From positions 744,001 to 808,000 of the forward strand of contig JAUIRK010001047.1 in assembly GCA_030549495.1 (NCBI GenBank): 64,000 bases of DNA, given 5' to 3'. Source of the stretch: Nectonema munidae. Lineage: Eukaryota; Nematomorpha; Nectonematoida; Nectonematidae. Positions 22,240 to 33,984 of this stretch are shown here, in pieces. The notes beneath the pieces were generated by a model. It saw only the letters and a list, made by a program, of their open reading frames with translations, made no database searches and had not been told where the DNA came from. Position numbers and translations under genes: made by a program. Position 1 is the first letter of the stretch. Each line of letters starts with the position of its first letter.

Positions 22240-24600
22240 TCTAAATTGAAGTTACATGGTTTGTGAGCAAAAGTGTTCGATAATTTTTTCTTAAATTGAT
22301 AATAATTTATATTATTATATACATCAATTGTAATGCTTGTATGATGTACCATTTTTATGTTATCCTACAAATCTTCATTGCTATCTACTGCGTTTTCGTG
22401 TTCCATACAAACTGATGCCTTTTAACGTACACTTTTCCATTGTATTTAACTACCGGTGATATAGTTGTGTAGAGTCAGTCTTTCAATAAATATCATTTTC
22501 TTATTCATTGTAAAGAATATTTCACTGTGACATTCATATATGTATATATAATAACTTTCCTTAACAATACTATCATATATGTATTGTATAAATTTTATAT
22601 TTTATAACTATTGTATTTTTACCTTTTTGAAGGAAATTTTACAAAAGGAGTAAGCAAGACATATATTATTATATAACAAATATATCACTTTTAGCATTCG
22701 TGCATATTCGCCTTTCTTCGTTTTCTTCCATTGTACAATGTACATATATCAGCGTCTTTATTTTATAAGACTACCACCTACCACTAGTAATAATGCTGTA
22801 CTATATTTACACACTCTACTTGTTTTGCCAAACAAACGCAAATAAAGACCAACTCTCATTGGCTATGTAATATATATATGCATATCATATTCATTGAAAT
22901 ATGCAGAGCATATCAAATATCCTTATTGTTACTAGAGAGGGAGAATATTTACTTTAGTTATTTTTGACCTAGACGCTCTCACATTTCTCTTCTTATGAAG
23001 GGTGGCGGGCGATGCAATTTTGAAACTTGTCTCCTGTTTATTGAATTTCGTCATTACTTCATTAATTTTACGTTTTTAGATTTTTTTTCTAGTTTTGCTC
23101 AGAGCTCTTCAGTCGGAACATTTAGTAAGCAACTCCGTACCACGAGATTATGTCTGCCTCTTTTTTGTGCTACTGTGTCAGTTTTCATCAGAATCTATTG
23201 GACGCGTGAATGAGCTGTGGAGGAAATGAAATTTATGCATACTCATTAGCACTAAATTTTAATTGCAAGAACTCTTTCAATTTGAGCGATGACATAAAGC
23301 GTTGGTGAATTAATAGCACTCCCAGAGTTGAACAAATGTGTATAGTGAAAACGTCGCTTCACGCATGTTACTTGGTTTAGATGATTTTTGAGTTTCCGTT
23401 CTTTTTAAATTTGGTAAAACATTTACTGAAACTAAAATTTACATTATCACTTTTTCAATGTGTTAAGCCTAAGCTATTTAGACTTTTCCGAATCTTCAGT
23501 AACTTGAAATATCAAAAGTTTGGATCATATGAAGAACAAGTACCCTGAACATTTTTGGGTGGCTATTTTTTATGTGAACACTTTTAGGGTGGTTATTCTT
23601 CATGTGAATGGGTGAGCTTTCTTCATATGATACATTAAGACTGTTTGATCTTCATGTGATCCAGAAGATTTAATAATAATATTTCAAAACCCTCAAAACT
23701 GAATAGAACGGCTAACTTGGAGTGATCGATTTGGGTAAAAAAATATTGAAGCCCTCGAAGTTTTATGGCCTACATTTTATATGCTTATATAAAAAAGACC
23801 TAAAAATTTTGATACATCTCTGGTAAATAGGTATACAAAATAAGAGTACAAACTGTAGCAACCATTATTTGCACAATTTTATACGTCAAATTTCAATGCT
23901 TTTTGAGTTAATTCATCAATTCCAAAAAGTAAGAGCAAAAAAATAAGACTTTTGCGCCCCTATTTTGTGGCGTTCAGAGCAGTTGCCACTTTGCCCTCTC
24001 CCTTTACTACGCCTAACAACAATGATCTACGTGTCTTCTACGTTTAGTTTGTTTTTCACCTCAGTTTGTCGACGAGATAATTTCGGAATGAATCCCATAC
24101 GGTCAAACTTCCATCATTTCGCACTAACTTCTAAAAACTTCCTCCTTTAGTCATTACAATACTCCGCTTGAACTGAACATCTTTTTTGTTATCACCCGTT
24201 GTCACAAGTCGCCAAGATAAGAGATTCGGAATATTTGATTTTGTTAGGATAATGCCCAGGGTTGCTGAGTCACAGTCTGGGATTTTAAAGGTGGGGGAGT
24301 CAGCATCTAATACAATTTGGAATTTGATTCACCGTCAAATTTTTCCAGTATCTCTTCCTTTATGCGAGTAATACGGTGTTTAAAGTATGGATAGAAATTA
24401 GAGTTGTACCGATAAGCGATTTGTCAAATAATCTATTTATTGGCTGAATGGAATGAATTTAATTGGCTGGAATGTATTTATGCATTATATAACATATAGA
24501 ATAAAAATTGTGAATAATCAAAGCAATTAAAAGCCAATCTTTTAACATTATTCAAATGTGTGTTAAACAATAGATATCAAGTAGAATAGGTAATATTTTT
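22240..24600. other. AT-rich intergenic DNA
   Basis: No gene recognised. The patch at about 22990-23215 is slightly richer in GC and open in one frame but lacks splice signals or a domain. A palindromic repeat lies at 23521-23640 (separate entry). Confidence 0.5.
23521..23640. repeat. inverted repeat enclosing a short tandem repeat
   Basis: ATCATATGAAGAA (about 23524-23536) is inverted as TTCTTCATATGAT at about 23619-23631. Between them a unit of about 30 bases, GGGTGGxTATTxTTxATGTGAA, occurs twice (about 23559 and 23589), with weaker copies after it. Could be a hairpin-forming MITE relic. Confidence 0.55.
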
Positions 24601-24604
24601 TTAG

Positions 24605-24888
24605 CAGTGTTGGGGAGCGCCGAAACACGGAGCCATGGAGCGAGATAATTTTGGTAGGAGCTAGAGCCCAGTTGGTGTTACTGAGTGAGTGGAGCGAAAG
24701 CGAGCGTTACTACAAATTTAATGCATTCTCACTATCAAATCTCCCATACGCTTAGCAATGCTGGCAACTAACTAGCAAACATAGCAGCGTAACTAAAGTA
24801 ACAAATTCTTGCTGGCAAGGCTGGAGCACAGCTTGAATATGAGCTGAAGCGGCAACCTAACCTATTTCAATTCAGCTCCGCAGCCCTG
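24605..24888. mobile_element. hAT-like MITE, GC-richer
   Basis: Ends CAGTGTTGGGGAGC and GCTCCGCAGCCCTG match as inverted repeats at 11 of 14 positions and open with CAG, as in hAT elements. The interior is clearly richer in GC than its surroundings, with repeated 'ggagc' words. No exact 8-bp duplication was found. Confidence 0.5.
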
Positions 24889-24889
24889 A

Positions 24890-27366
24890 ATGCATTTAGG
24901 CAGTTTGTGTCCTTAGAGATTGAAGGTTTGCCGATGATAATAATTAAATTCATGGGAGTTAGGCTATTATTTTTAAGTCGTATATTATATGATAGCATTT
25001 GTGGTTATGGAATTAATTCGCATAAATCATTTTCTTTTTGAGATTTAGTTTTAAATTTTACTTGCAATCCTCTTATGATATGCGCAATACTTATGGAGTT
25101 GAGAAAACAACAAAAAAGTAACGTAGTTTCTATAATAGTGCTCTAACATGACACCATTAGAAAAGAATGTCATGTAGCAACTCATTTTGACTGTATCTCA
25201 AATTCCTATCCACAACATTAGAATGAATATAAGATTCGTCGATAAGCAAGCCTATATAATATATCGGACAAATTAAGCAATGCAGATATGCCGGCAAACT
25301 GCATGACTATGAAACTTATGGTCACATTTCTAAAGTTTCAATATTGTCAACTTGATATTTGATTGAAACAAAAGTTTTTAATATGCTGATTTGTGTAGCG
25401 CTCTCCTCGTTGGGTAAGGCAATAGAATTTTTTAAAGGAATAAAGGCAAGTTTTTTTTATGATTATTTGAACAGAAATTGTGTTGTTTTTAGATCAGAAG
25501 AAATTATTTTGTTTCTGAAGCACTCATTTCTTCTTTCTCCATGTCCCTTTTGCTCTTCTAAACAACGCGTTCTTTGTTTACTCTCGTGAAAAAGAGAAAG
25601 TTGTGAGAGTTGATAGAACCTTTCAGAAGATAACCCTGAGGAAGTGTATGAGAAGAAAAAGGATGTTTAGCTTCTCTATTTGCTTCTTAAAATTCTTCTC
25701 CATCATGATCAACGGATTCATTGTCTTTTTCAAAAACTTTTCTAACGCCATCTAAATACTTATATAAAATGGGAATCACTAAAACAACCTTTCCTTTATG
25801 CTGGAGTTGACGATTCAAAGTTGAAGTGATTTTTTTTTAATCATTTTTACTTCCTTACCATCTCATTCTTCATTCTCTTTTTCGTTTGCTCCAAAATCAA
25901 TTTTGCTTCAAGAATTTTTGCAAATTATATATATGAATTCTAAAAATGTCTCACTTTCTACTCCATTTTTGCCACAAATCGTAAAAAGTGGTGCTTTCAC
26001 AGCTTCTAAAGTTAAGGTAATGACAATTTTCATATTTTAAATGATAAAAATACATTCATTTATAGAGTTTGTTTCCGATGAAGAGGAAATCCTTGAATCC
26101 CGATAAATTTTTCATTCGGATTCTCAAATCTGGCATTTTTAAATTTATCTAGAATTCCAAATATAAAATATATTTTTATATATACACTAAAATGTTAGAT
26201 TGTAAAACATATTTTATATAATATAAACAATAAAAAACTTGGAAAATTCAAAAGAGCTGCTGGACTTTTTATCACAAAAATGCGATCAAGTTTTAAGCGA
26301 AAAAATAAAACCATCGATTGATTGTCTTTTTAATAAGTTAGCATATAATTAGGAATATAAAAAATTTATTCTTTTTGCATTCATAGTTTTTAATTAAGTG
26401 TTTATTTATATATTGTTTTTTACTAATACACTCTCAAATAATTTCAAATTGAATGACCTCAGGACGCAATAAAGTATTCGGATAGACTATCAGTGGTATG
26501 TTGAAAATATATGATAGCTCTTGGATCTCCTAAGTAGGATTTATAGCTATCATGAGCTTGATAAATTCATCAATTTTCCCACAGTTTGATCGATCAGCAG
26601 TTACATTATACCAGCGATAGGACATTTCAAATGGAGTTACAGTTTTTGACGAAAATAGACTGGCAAACACTATCTAAAATTGAATGAATGTCAGTTTCTT
26701 TTTGTTTGAGATCCTTGGTTTAGTCGATTCAGTATTTTGTGTTCAAATGTCAAAAATGTCGCTATTCCAAAGACTATATGAAGAGGCTTGTATTACAAGA
26801 CTCATTGGTAATCAGACCTCTTTATCCGACACTCGATAGTTAGATTTTAGGCTTATTCGACATCGACGCTATCCGCTAAATAATTCACTTACGAATTTTC
26901 CCAATCTTTTTTCTCCTGTCATTCTGACATTCATACTCCGACACCAAGAGTGGCTTCATCCAACCAAATGCTCTCACGCCTGTCTGTATTTCGCCGACAG
27001 ACCAATCATGTAATATTATTTTTTATGACAGAAAAACCAACAGTTTGCTATAAAATAGAGGCAAAACTTTATTTTACTTTAATAATTAAATATTTTATGT
27101 ATTATTATTAATCTAAATATATTTGTTTTTCAAACTTTATCTCGTTTTTAAACCTATGTGAAACATCAGGGTAAAAAATTTAATTATCTTAATTGACAAA
27201 ATTTTATTAAATTTAACCTAAATACTCAAAAATATTTAATGACTGAAAACATTCGCCTTGAAGATATCTCTAACAAAAAAAGTTAATAGATCTATGCTAT
27301 CCCATGGCTTTTCTAGTGTTAATTGACGGTGAAAAATAATTCAAACAATTGTATTAAATATCCACA
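24890..27366. other. AT-rich DNA upstream of the 27.4 kb exon
   Basis: Possible intron or intergenic DNA. The open stretch at 25359-25589 shows no domain. No splice-flanked exon on the plus strand was convincing. Confidence 0.45.
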
Positions 27367-27367
27367 G

Positions 27368-27602
27368 CTATCGAGTGAGGAAAAAGCTGCGAGAGGAAGA
27401 AATCATTTCTCCAAGAACACCATATACAAGAATAGAGAGTGGCACCCCGGAGAGTGATGATGACGAAACTACACCTCCCACTAGACAGGGACTTTTCAGC
27501 GCCTGTTCATCAAGTGCGATACTCAGTCGCATCCCCGTCACTAGGAGAGCTTACTCGATTTACTGCAGTCATCATATAGCAGATTCGCAACAAATGGCAT
27601 AA
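27368..27602 (+). CDS. possible terminal coding exon, unrecognised protein
   Basis: After the acceptor-like ATATCCACAG (AG at 27366-27367) a 77-codon frame runs to a TAA at 27600-27602. It begins YRVRKKLREEEIISPRTPYT, is basic at first and then acidic and Ser/Thr/Pro-rich (ESGTPESDDDETTPP), and ends with ADSQQMA. The segment has much higher GC than its flanks and balanced codon use, as real exons in this window do. Basic followed by acidic low-complexity sequence with TP/SP sites is typical of a cytoplasmic C-terminal tail, but no family is recognised. The upstream exons were not found; the pyrimidine tract before the acceptor is weak. Confidence 0.45.
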
Positions 27603-28939
27603 ACATTGTGAATGTACATATATAAATATTTTATATATAATGTATTGCTTTGTGTATTTTCATTGGGTCTTAACCAGAAAACTGAAAGAGTTTGAAAGGT
27701 CATAGACAAAAATCGATGTATACAAAGAAAGACACGAGCTAAAAGATTTTTCTCAACCCTTCCTCACATCAATTGTCAACAGTTCGCATTTTAAACAACA
27801 AAATGTTACCAAACGAGATTACTAGCATAAAAAATCAAGAAATCATCTTATATTCATATTTTGCTTTAGTTTGTAGAGTAAATTGTTTGAAAATACATTA
27901 AGTACTTGGATCCTTGAATTGAGAAGTTTGAAGTTGTGAATTTAAATTTGGGCCTTTTAGGTAGAAATTGAACGTCTCTAATGTTTTATGAGAAAATTTG
28001 CTCCACGTCTTAATTTATTATTTGAATTAGCTATTTCATTCCCTAGTAGGTGATACGGAATAATTTCATCGTTATGAATTTGTACAGAAAATAATACAAG
28101 AAGTGCAAAATAATCGCTATATCTCGTGAAAAAATATTTTTTACAGTCTTTACAAATTTAACCCATTTGTTACAGTGAAAAGCAGACAATAGTTAAGCTA
28201 TAGAAGTAGGATACTTTTACTGTACTCAAACGAGTTATAATAATAGCCAATCAAAATAAACCTAACATTTACCATTATCCACAAGATAATTTTAATCTTT
28301 TAAAGATTAAAGAATGAAAGAATGATTATTTTTTAGAATTTTTTAGAAAGAATGATAATTTTTAGAATGAAAGAATGATTATTTTTTGGAGATAAATTTT
28401 AATTTATTTCATAAATAATGAAATAATTTATTTCATTTTTTTACCTTGCCCAAAATTTGTGGACCCCTGTTTAAATTACTGGCCATATTACTGCCTCTAA
28501 TCAGGTTATATTGCTTTGAGGCCGAATTGTCCCTGAACTGTACTTGTTACATAACTAGCTGTCCTAATCAAATATGTTAATATACGATGACGTTTTCGAA
28601 AATGAACCGTCTTCATAACTTGTAGCGAATGATTTTTTGTGTGCCTCTTTTTTGGTGACAAAATTTGTTGAAAGGGCGCCGTTTTATAGTTGATATTTCT
28701 CGACGAAATGTCGTTTTGGTTGTCCTAATTTTGTCTTGACGGACGAGAAGGGACGCTATTTTTGTCTATCAAAATTTCCTAGACTCCATATTTATTTTGT
28801 CAATCGATTAAGCATTCCAATTATAAAGCTAATTAGAGTTTATTTACTGTTCGCACATGAATGGTGGGTGCATTGCTATTATTCTCGTTATTATGACAGC
28901 ATTCTTTCTGATTTATTAGCTTGGTTTTGTTGTGTATGA

Positions 28940-29065
28940 TGAGAAAATCGATGCTGATGATGTGACGACTGCTTAGAAAAAGAAAGATGATGAATATGCG
29001 CCCGATGATGATGTGATCGATGATGTTGTGGATGATGGTGAGTATGACGATGATGATGAACACAT
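28940..29065. repeat. imperfect (GAT)n microsatellite
   Basis: A run of GATGATG, GATGTGATCGATGATG and related words. It explains the histidine-rich reverse-strand frames over this interval. Confidence 0.8.
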
Positions 29066-29137
29066 TTTAGAGCAATTTTTAAATAATCATGAGAACACGA
29101 TGAGTTTTCATCACTGAAACTCTTTACAATGATTTTG

Positions 29138-29235
29138 TGACACCGATGTCCGAACAAATCATTTTTGGCTTAAAATATATAAAATTCTTTTGAAAAAGAA
29201 AGCAGATGAGTAGTCTAAAAGATTCTGGTAAAATG
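29138..29235. repeat. dispersed repeat family C copy
   Basis: Contains GACACCGATGTCC, AAATATATAAAATTCTTTTG, AAAAAGAAAGCAGATGAG and AAAGATTCTGG in the same order as at 15765-15895. A shorter copy follows at about 29805-29890 with AAGAAAGTAGACGAG and AATTCTGATCCTCAAG. Confidence 0.6.
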
Positions 29236-31346
29236 TTGACAAAAATCAAAATTTTTAAAGAAGTAAATAAAGTTCAAAGCAAACTTATGTTTGAAAAAAA
29301 TTACACCATTTTTACTTTAATAAGTTCGTTCTTTTCCAATTTTAGTTTCTTTTTTTTCAAATTAAGTCGTGTCTTTTTAAAAATTGATCAGATTAAGTTG
29401 ATCTATTTGAAATTGAGTTATCATTCATTAATGTCTGTTTTTATTTTTATTTTTTAAATTTTTATAATTTGAGAAATTTATTATAAATTGGAAAAACTTA
29501 AAACAAAAAATGTTAATATTCAAAATTGAACTATAAAAGGGCAATATTTATAATTACATTTAGTTAGAAAAAGTTTTTGGTTGAAAGATTTGATCTTAAT
29601 AATGTCAAATTATGAAAAGTTTGACACATATTTATCAAATTTACCGTTATTAAAATGCTGATCTTGAAGAAAGTAGCTTAAAAGGTAGGCTTAAAAGGTC
29701 TTTTTTGAAAAAGAATTAAAAAAATTTATTAGACATGGGACAAACTTAAATGAGAAAACGACGAACTAAAGTAAACATCGTTTACTTTGCTCACTAAACC
29801 GTCTGCTTTAAACGTAAAAAAATTTAGGAAAAAGAAAGTAGACGAGTGCTTAGTCTTCAAAATTCTGATCCTCAAGTGTAAAGGAAAAATGATCCCTCAA
29901 TTTACACATCAAAAATCTGAGACAAGGGGCTCGGTGTCCATATCTGATTTGTAAATATTTGTCTGTCTCCAGATGCCAAATTTTCTTCATCACCGGAACG
30001 CATCGCTCGATATTTCAATGATTGTGGGATACTGATGATGATACTGGGGATAGATTATGATGATGAATGAGATGTTATGAATAGAGTGCTGATGTGATTT
30101 TAATGATGTTATTCATGTGAATGATGATGAACATCATGGTAGGCGGCTTCTCTCTCTCGAGATCTATTTTAGTCATGTGTAACCGCTATATTATTATTAT
30201 TATCGTAAAAAGTGTGTTGCGTGTATACTAGCTATTCATTTATACACCAGAGTTTATATGTAACAAATAAACACACCATCTTTAATCATCAAGTAGAGAA
30301 GAGCTTTCTTGGTGATGAAGATTTGTATTTATTTATTGATTATTCCACTTCTATTGTAGTCATATTATTGCATAAAATTCAATCGACTACTTAAACAAAC
30401 ACAGAGACACTTAGTCATAAAATTTTATTTTATAATCTTGAAATATATCGTGTAAGTTTCATTTTTTCATTTCTACATCATACATCTCCATACTCTCTTT
30501 ATATCTCGTCAGTGGCGTAGCCAGAAAAAGTTTGTAGGGGGGCACACTTTAAAAACTAAAAAAACGTGAACAACATTATTTATACTTTCTTGATCCTTTC
30601 ATTGGAGAAATTTTCAAAAAATGAATCGAAAACATGCTGAAACATTAAAATATAACTTCATATTTTATTTCATCTCAAATTCAAACAAATTTATCAATAT
30701 CTAAAAACACACATTCTGAATTCTTAAAATACTTTAAAATGATTGAAGCCTACGAGTTGTGTTTGCGAAAACTTTCAAAACTTCACCATAGTTAATATTG
30801 TTTGTGTATTCCCGCAAGTATGCCAAAATTATGAGGTTACGCTTTCTTTCAGGAATCATCGATGTCCTTTGATCCTACAAAATTCGTTTTATAAATGAAA
30901 AACTTCTTTTGCAAGAAGCAGTACTCACCTCAAATGTTAGGGGCACCCCATGCTCCTTAACAATGAAACCATCTATAGATTTATTTTCTTTTATCTATAA
31001 GAATTATACTGACGTATAATTTGTACACATTTCTGGTGGCATCTTTTATAGGGAAAATAATCAAAAGAACATCTTTGATGTTTTCTGATTTCTCATCCTT
31101 CAAACTTTTCAAGATATAACTTTTAGCAAATTCGACTTCACTCCAAAAAAGTGAATCAGTATAACCAAATGTTCAGCCAAAATCTTCATTGCTTCTAAAT
31201 CAAAAAGGTCAGAATCAGTAGGACTTAAAGACTTTACAGCTTTAAAAATAATGTCCTTACGTTCTTCGAATCTGTCATTTTAAAATGTTTGAAAGTAAAT
31301 TTTCCGTTTAAAATCGAATAACATTATTTCACCTTAAATTGGCATT

Positions 31347-32640
31347 TTAAATACATGTATCTATTATTTCATTGTAAATGCCAACATAGAAGTGATCTTT
31401 TTGACGAAAGCCAATTGTAGTTAGAGTTATGGAATTCTCTAACGTAGATGACATTTTTTGTTTTCTTTTAGAATGAAGCAAAGTTGTTTCGCTTTGATTT
31501 GTCATCACTAAAGCTTTTTGTTTCATTTCGTTAAAAAAATGAACATTTCCACGCAAAGAGGTTAGAGATTCTATAAGTGCGTCCACCATATTAGTAAAGC
31601 AATTGAGACAGGGCCGTATCAAGGGGGAGGGCAGTGGGACGGGGCGGGGGCAATTGCCCTTGGCGCCATTTCATGTCACTGACGTCAACGCAGCAGAGCT
31701 TGAGATGGAAATTGAGGACATTCAAATGCTTTTAAAACCTCTGAAGGAAAAACCGGCAAACGCTATGGAGTTACTTGGTTTCTTGTCCTCGCACCAGGAC
31801 TGTCCGAATCTACAAGTGGCTCTGAGGATGATGCTGACAATTGAAACTTCTATTGCATCCTGTGAAAGGTCATTCAGCAAGCTAAAACTTATTAAGTCCT
31901 ACCTAAGGAGCACTATAGGGTAAGCCCGCCTCCAAAGTCTGGCTCTTATGAGCAGTGAGAAAGAAGTTCTCGATTGTGTTGATTTTGACGAAGTCATCCA
32001 ATTTTGCTCCTGCTAAAACACGAAAAATGAACATCTAATGGAGACTGTCTTCGACTCAGTCAGTATATATCTGAATTATGTGGCTTAATAAAAATGTGAG
32101 CATTTTTTTCTAAATCACTTTTTAAGCTAGAATGGGGCAGGGATGAGTGAGAAAAGAAAGAGCAAGGGGTGAGGGGCTCCATTAGGCTGTTGCCAATGCC
32201 CCAAGATTTTCAGATCATGCCTTACTTTTTTTCAGAGCTGTATTATGAATCATAAAGTAGCATTAAAAAAAAATAAACTTTATTTCACTTTTTTTTGAAA
32301 AAAATTAATAAAGTTAGGTCATTATGAAAAGTTGACCTTTGCCCTTGGGCTCCACGATCTCTTGATACGGCCCTGTTGAGATCACTGTTGTAAGACTAAA
32401 TGCGTATTTAGTTTACATGTATCATTATGATAATCAGTTACGCAATTTAAAATGAAAATTTTACTTGACAATGTAAGTTTAGTGGAGATACCAGTTTAAG
32501 AAGCATCTTGAGAATCAATAAAGCAAAAACAAGTTGTGGTTCTTCAAACTGAGACAACAATCCTTCAGCTTCAATGTTGATTTCTGCACCTGTCATAAGA
32601 TTTCTTTTACAACAGTAAACCAAAAGTTTTTGCAAGTCTT
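31347..32640 (-). pseudogene. hAT (ZMYM1-like) transposase fragments, split by an insertion
   Basis: Minus-strand frames at 32447-32635 (MTGAEINIEAEGLLSQFEEP) and 31347-31600 (ending QKDHFYVGIYNEIIDT) lie on either side of the nested element. The second resembles the RxxFYxxxIDxxIxELxxRF part of ZMYM1-type transposases. Further minus-strand coding scraps continue to about 30900. Stops and the 767-bp insertion make it non-functional. Confidence 0.6.
31609..32375 (+). mobile_element. second hAT element nested inside the first
   Basis: The ends CAGGGCCGTATCAAG and CTTGATACGGCCCTG are a perfect 15-bp inverted repeat. The flanks share TTGAGA (31603-31608 and 32376-32381), six bases of what was probably an 8-bp duplication. 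Inside, a plus-strand frame contains VALRMMLTIETSIASCERSF followed by SKLKLIKSYLRSTIG, the hAT C-terminal dimerisation block (SERSFSxLKxIKxxLRSTM). After a stop at 31921-31923 related sequence continues (LQSLALMSSE). Only this C-terminal part remains, so the element is a short derivative of a different hAT family from its host. Confidence 0.92.
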
Positions 32641-33043
32641 AATAATTTTCAACGACTACTTTGATTGTGTCTGTCCATCTCTGATCTAGAAGTCCCTTTA
32701 TCGATCGTCCATCATAAAATTTAGAGACTTTGGTTTTATTTGTAAAGCTGTACAGCATCTTACAAAGTGTCAACGCTTTTGAAACCTCACTATATATCGA
32801 TAACATGTTCGTGATCGAAAGATGATTTATCCGTTTATCAACGAAAAGAATTTGACAATAAGTGTACTAGAACGAACACCTAATACGTACTTTTATCAAC
32901 AAGCTAGGAAAAACTTTAATATTGATTGTTACGACTATGAAAGCCGTAAAAAGGAGATGGATATCGCATAAGGTGCAAGGGGAGGGGGGCATGGCCCCTA
33001 TTGCCCCAGCCTAGCTACGACACTGTATCTCGTTCTTCTATAT

Positions 33044-33307
33044 CCCAAATTCTCAACCTGGCTGAGTCGGTTCCTAGTCAAAATCCCCGAAAACTAAAAT
33101 CGCTACTAAAATCCCCTCTACCAAATCTCCGAAAACTAAAGTTACTGCTACCTTAATTTTCATTGAATCTTGATATATAAATTATTAACATCTATTTATT
33201 ATTCAAATAAAAATATCGTTTTATGTTTGTTATCTAATAAGGAAGGGGAGGGGGGTATTTTTTTTTATGTTGTAAGGGGCGTGGAGAAAAAAGTTTCAGA
33301 ATCACTG
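33044..33307. mobile_element. probable hAT MITE or terminal fragment
   Basis: The right end GTTTCAGAATCACTG inverts to CAGTGATTCTGAAAC, a Buster-type hAT terminus. The left side has CCCAAATTCTCAACCTGG, similar but diverged. G-rich words lie near the right end. No target duplication was found. It sits 18 bp beyond the large hAT. Confidence 0.4.
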
Positions 33308-33659
33308 TATTAGAAAGAATGATCTCCATGTGATCTGTGTTAATGAAATAATAGTCTGGATTATTATTGATTACAAAACGTGGCCGTAGCGCTAAAATTC
33401 CTGCATTGAGTTTATTGGGTCGGGAGAGCTGTAAAAACGTATGAATTGTTAGTAAAGAAACATTTTGGATAATTTATATGATAGTTATTAAAATTTCGAA
33501 TATGTTTCTTATTATATTTAACGGCATATACTTTTTCTATAAATTAAATTTTATAATGTGCAAAAAGTGAAAAATAACTTCTAAATTTAATCTGATTTTA
33601 TTGTCAAGAATTGAAAAGTATTCAATTTCATCTATTTTTATTATAAAATAAAAAAATCC

Positions 33660-33981
33660 CATGTTTTAATCGGAGACGTAGCTGAAGAGAGCGTCCAATC
33701 CGCCCAACAACGCCATGGAAGTGAGATTAATGCGTGATATCCAGCTTGCACCATTGATGTGCGCCCCTGTTGTTGTTGGCATCCAGAGAATATAAGCTTA
33801 ATCTTTGAGTCAAAGAACATTTTTAAAATGAGTGATCTCTGCAAAATTGTTCCCAGGCTAAGTAAAAGCCAATCCGCCGCTACATTCTCCAATGAGATAA
33901 TTTATTCCCCTATTAAAGGGTCTCTTTGTAACTCCTGGCGTGCCATATGCGGACCGTATGTTATGTTTGACACCCCTGTGT
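33660..33981. other. unidentified GC-rich island, hAT-end-like at right border
   Basis: About 320 bp with roughly balanced base composition in a strongly AT-rich setting, with open frames on both strands (minus 33641-33892, plus 33759-33983). The right border, inverted, reads CAGGGGTGTCAAACATAACA and then GTCCGCATATGGCACGC, close to the 'caggggtgtcaaactc...gccgcatgtggc' start of several hAT families. That suggests the island is transposon DNA. The translations (for example LLSLGTILQRSLILKMFFDS on the minus strand) match no domain I know. The left border is undefined. Confidence 0.4.
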
Positions 33982-33984
33982 AGG

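Larger units (their letters stand above)
27605..30500. other. intergenic DNA with GAT-rich patches and family C copies
   Basis: No gene recognised. GATGATG-rich low complexity at about 28940-29065 and 30020-30140 gives long His-rich shadow frames on the minus strand. Family C repeat copies lie at about 29138-29235 and 29805-29890. A possible MITE end, TTAACCCATTTGTTAC, lies near 28158. Confidence 0.55.
30510..33025 (-). mobile_element. hAT transposon with perfect 8-bp target duplication
   Basis: The plus-strand ends are CAGTGGCGTAGCCAGAAAAA and CTAGCTACGACACTG; inverted, the right end reads CAGTGTCGTAGCTAG, giving an imperfect terminal repeat. Both flanks carry TATCTCGT (30502-30509 and 33026-33033), an exact 8-bp hAT-type duplication. 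The subterminal region has the G-rich 'ggggaggggggc' and 'ttgcccc' words common in ZMYM1-like hAT elements. Transposase sequence is on the minus strand and broken. A second hAT is inserted at 31609-32375, so the element without it would be about 1.75 kb and is already internally shortened. Confidence 0.93.

Noticed and set aside
22995-23213. 72-codon frame in a slightly GC-richer patch
   Set aside because: No family resemblance, no convincing acceptor or donor, hydrophobic AT-driven composition.
28833-29157. Two long His-rich open frames on the minus strand
   Set aside because: Both are translations of the GATGATG microsatellite and have no splice or domain support.
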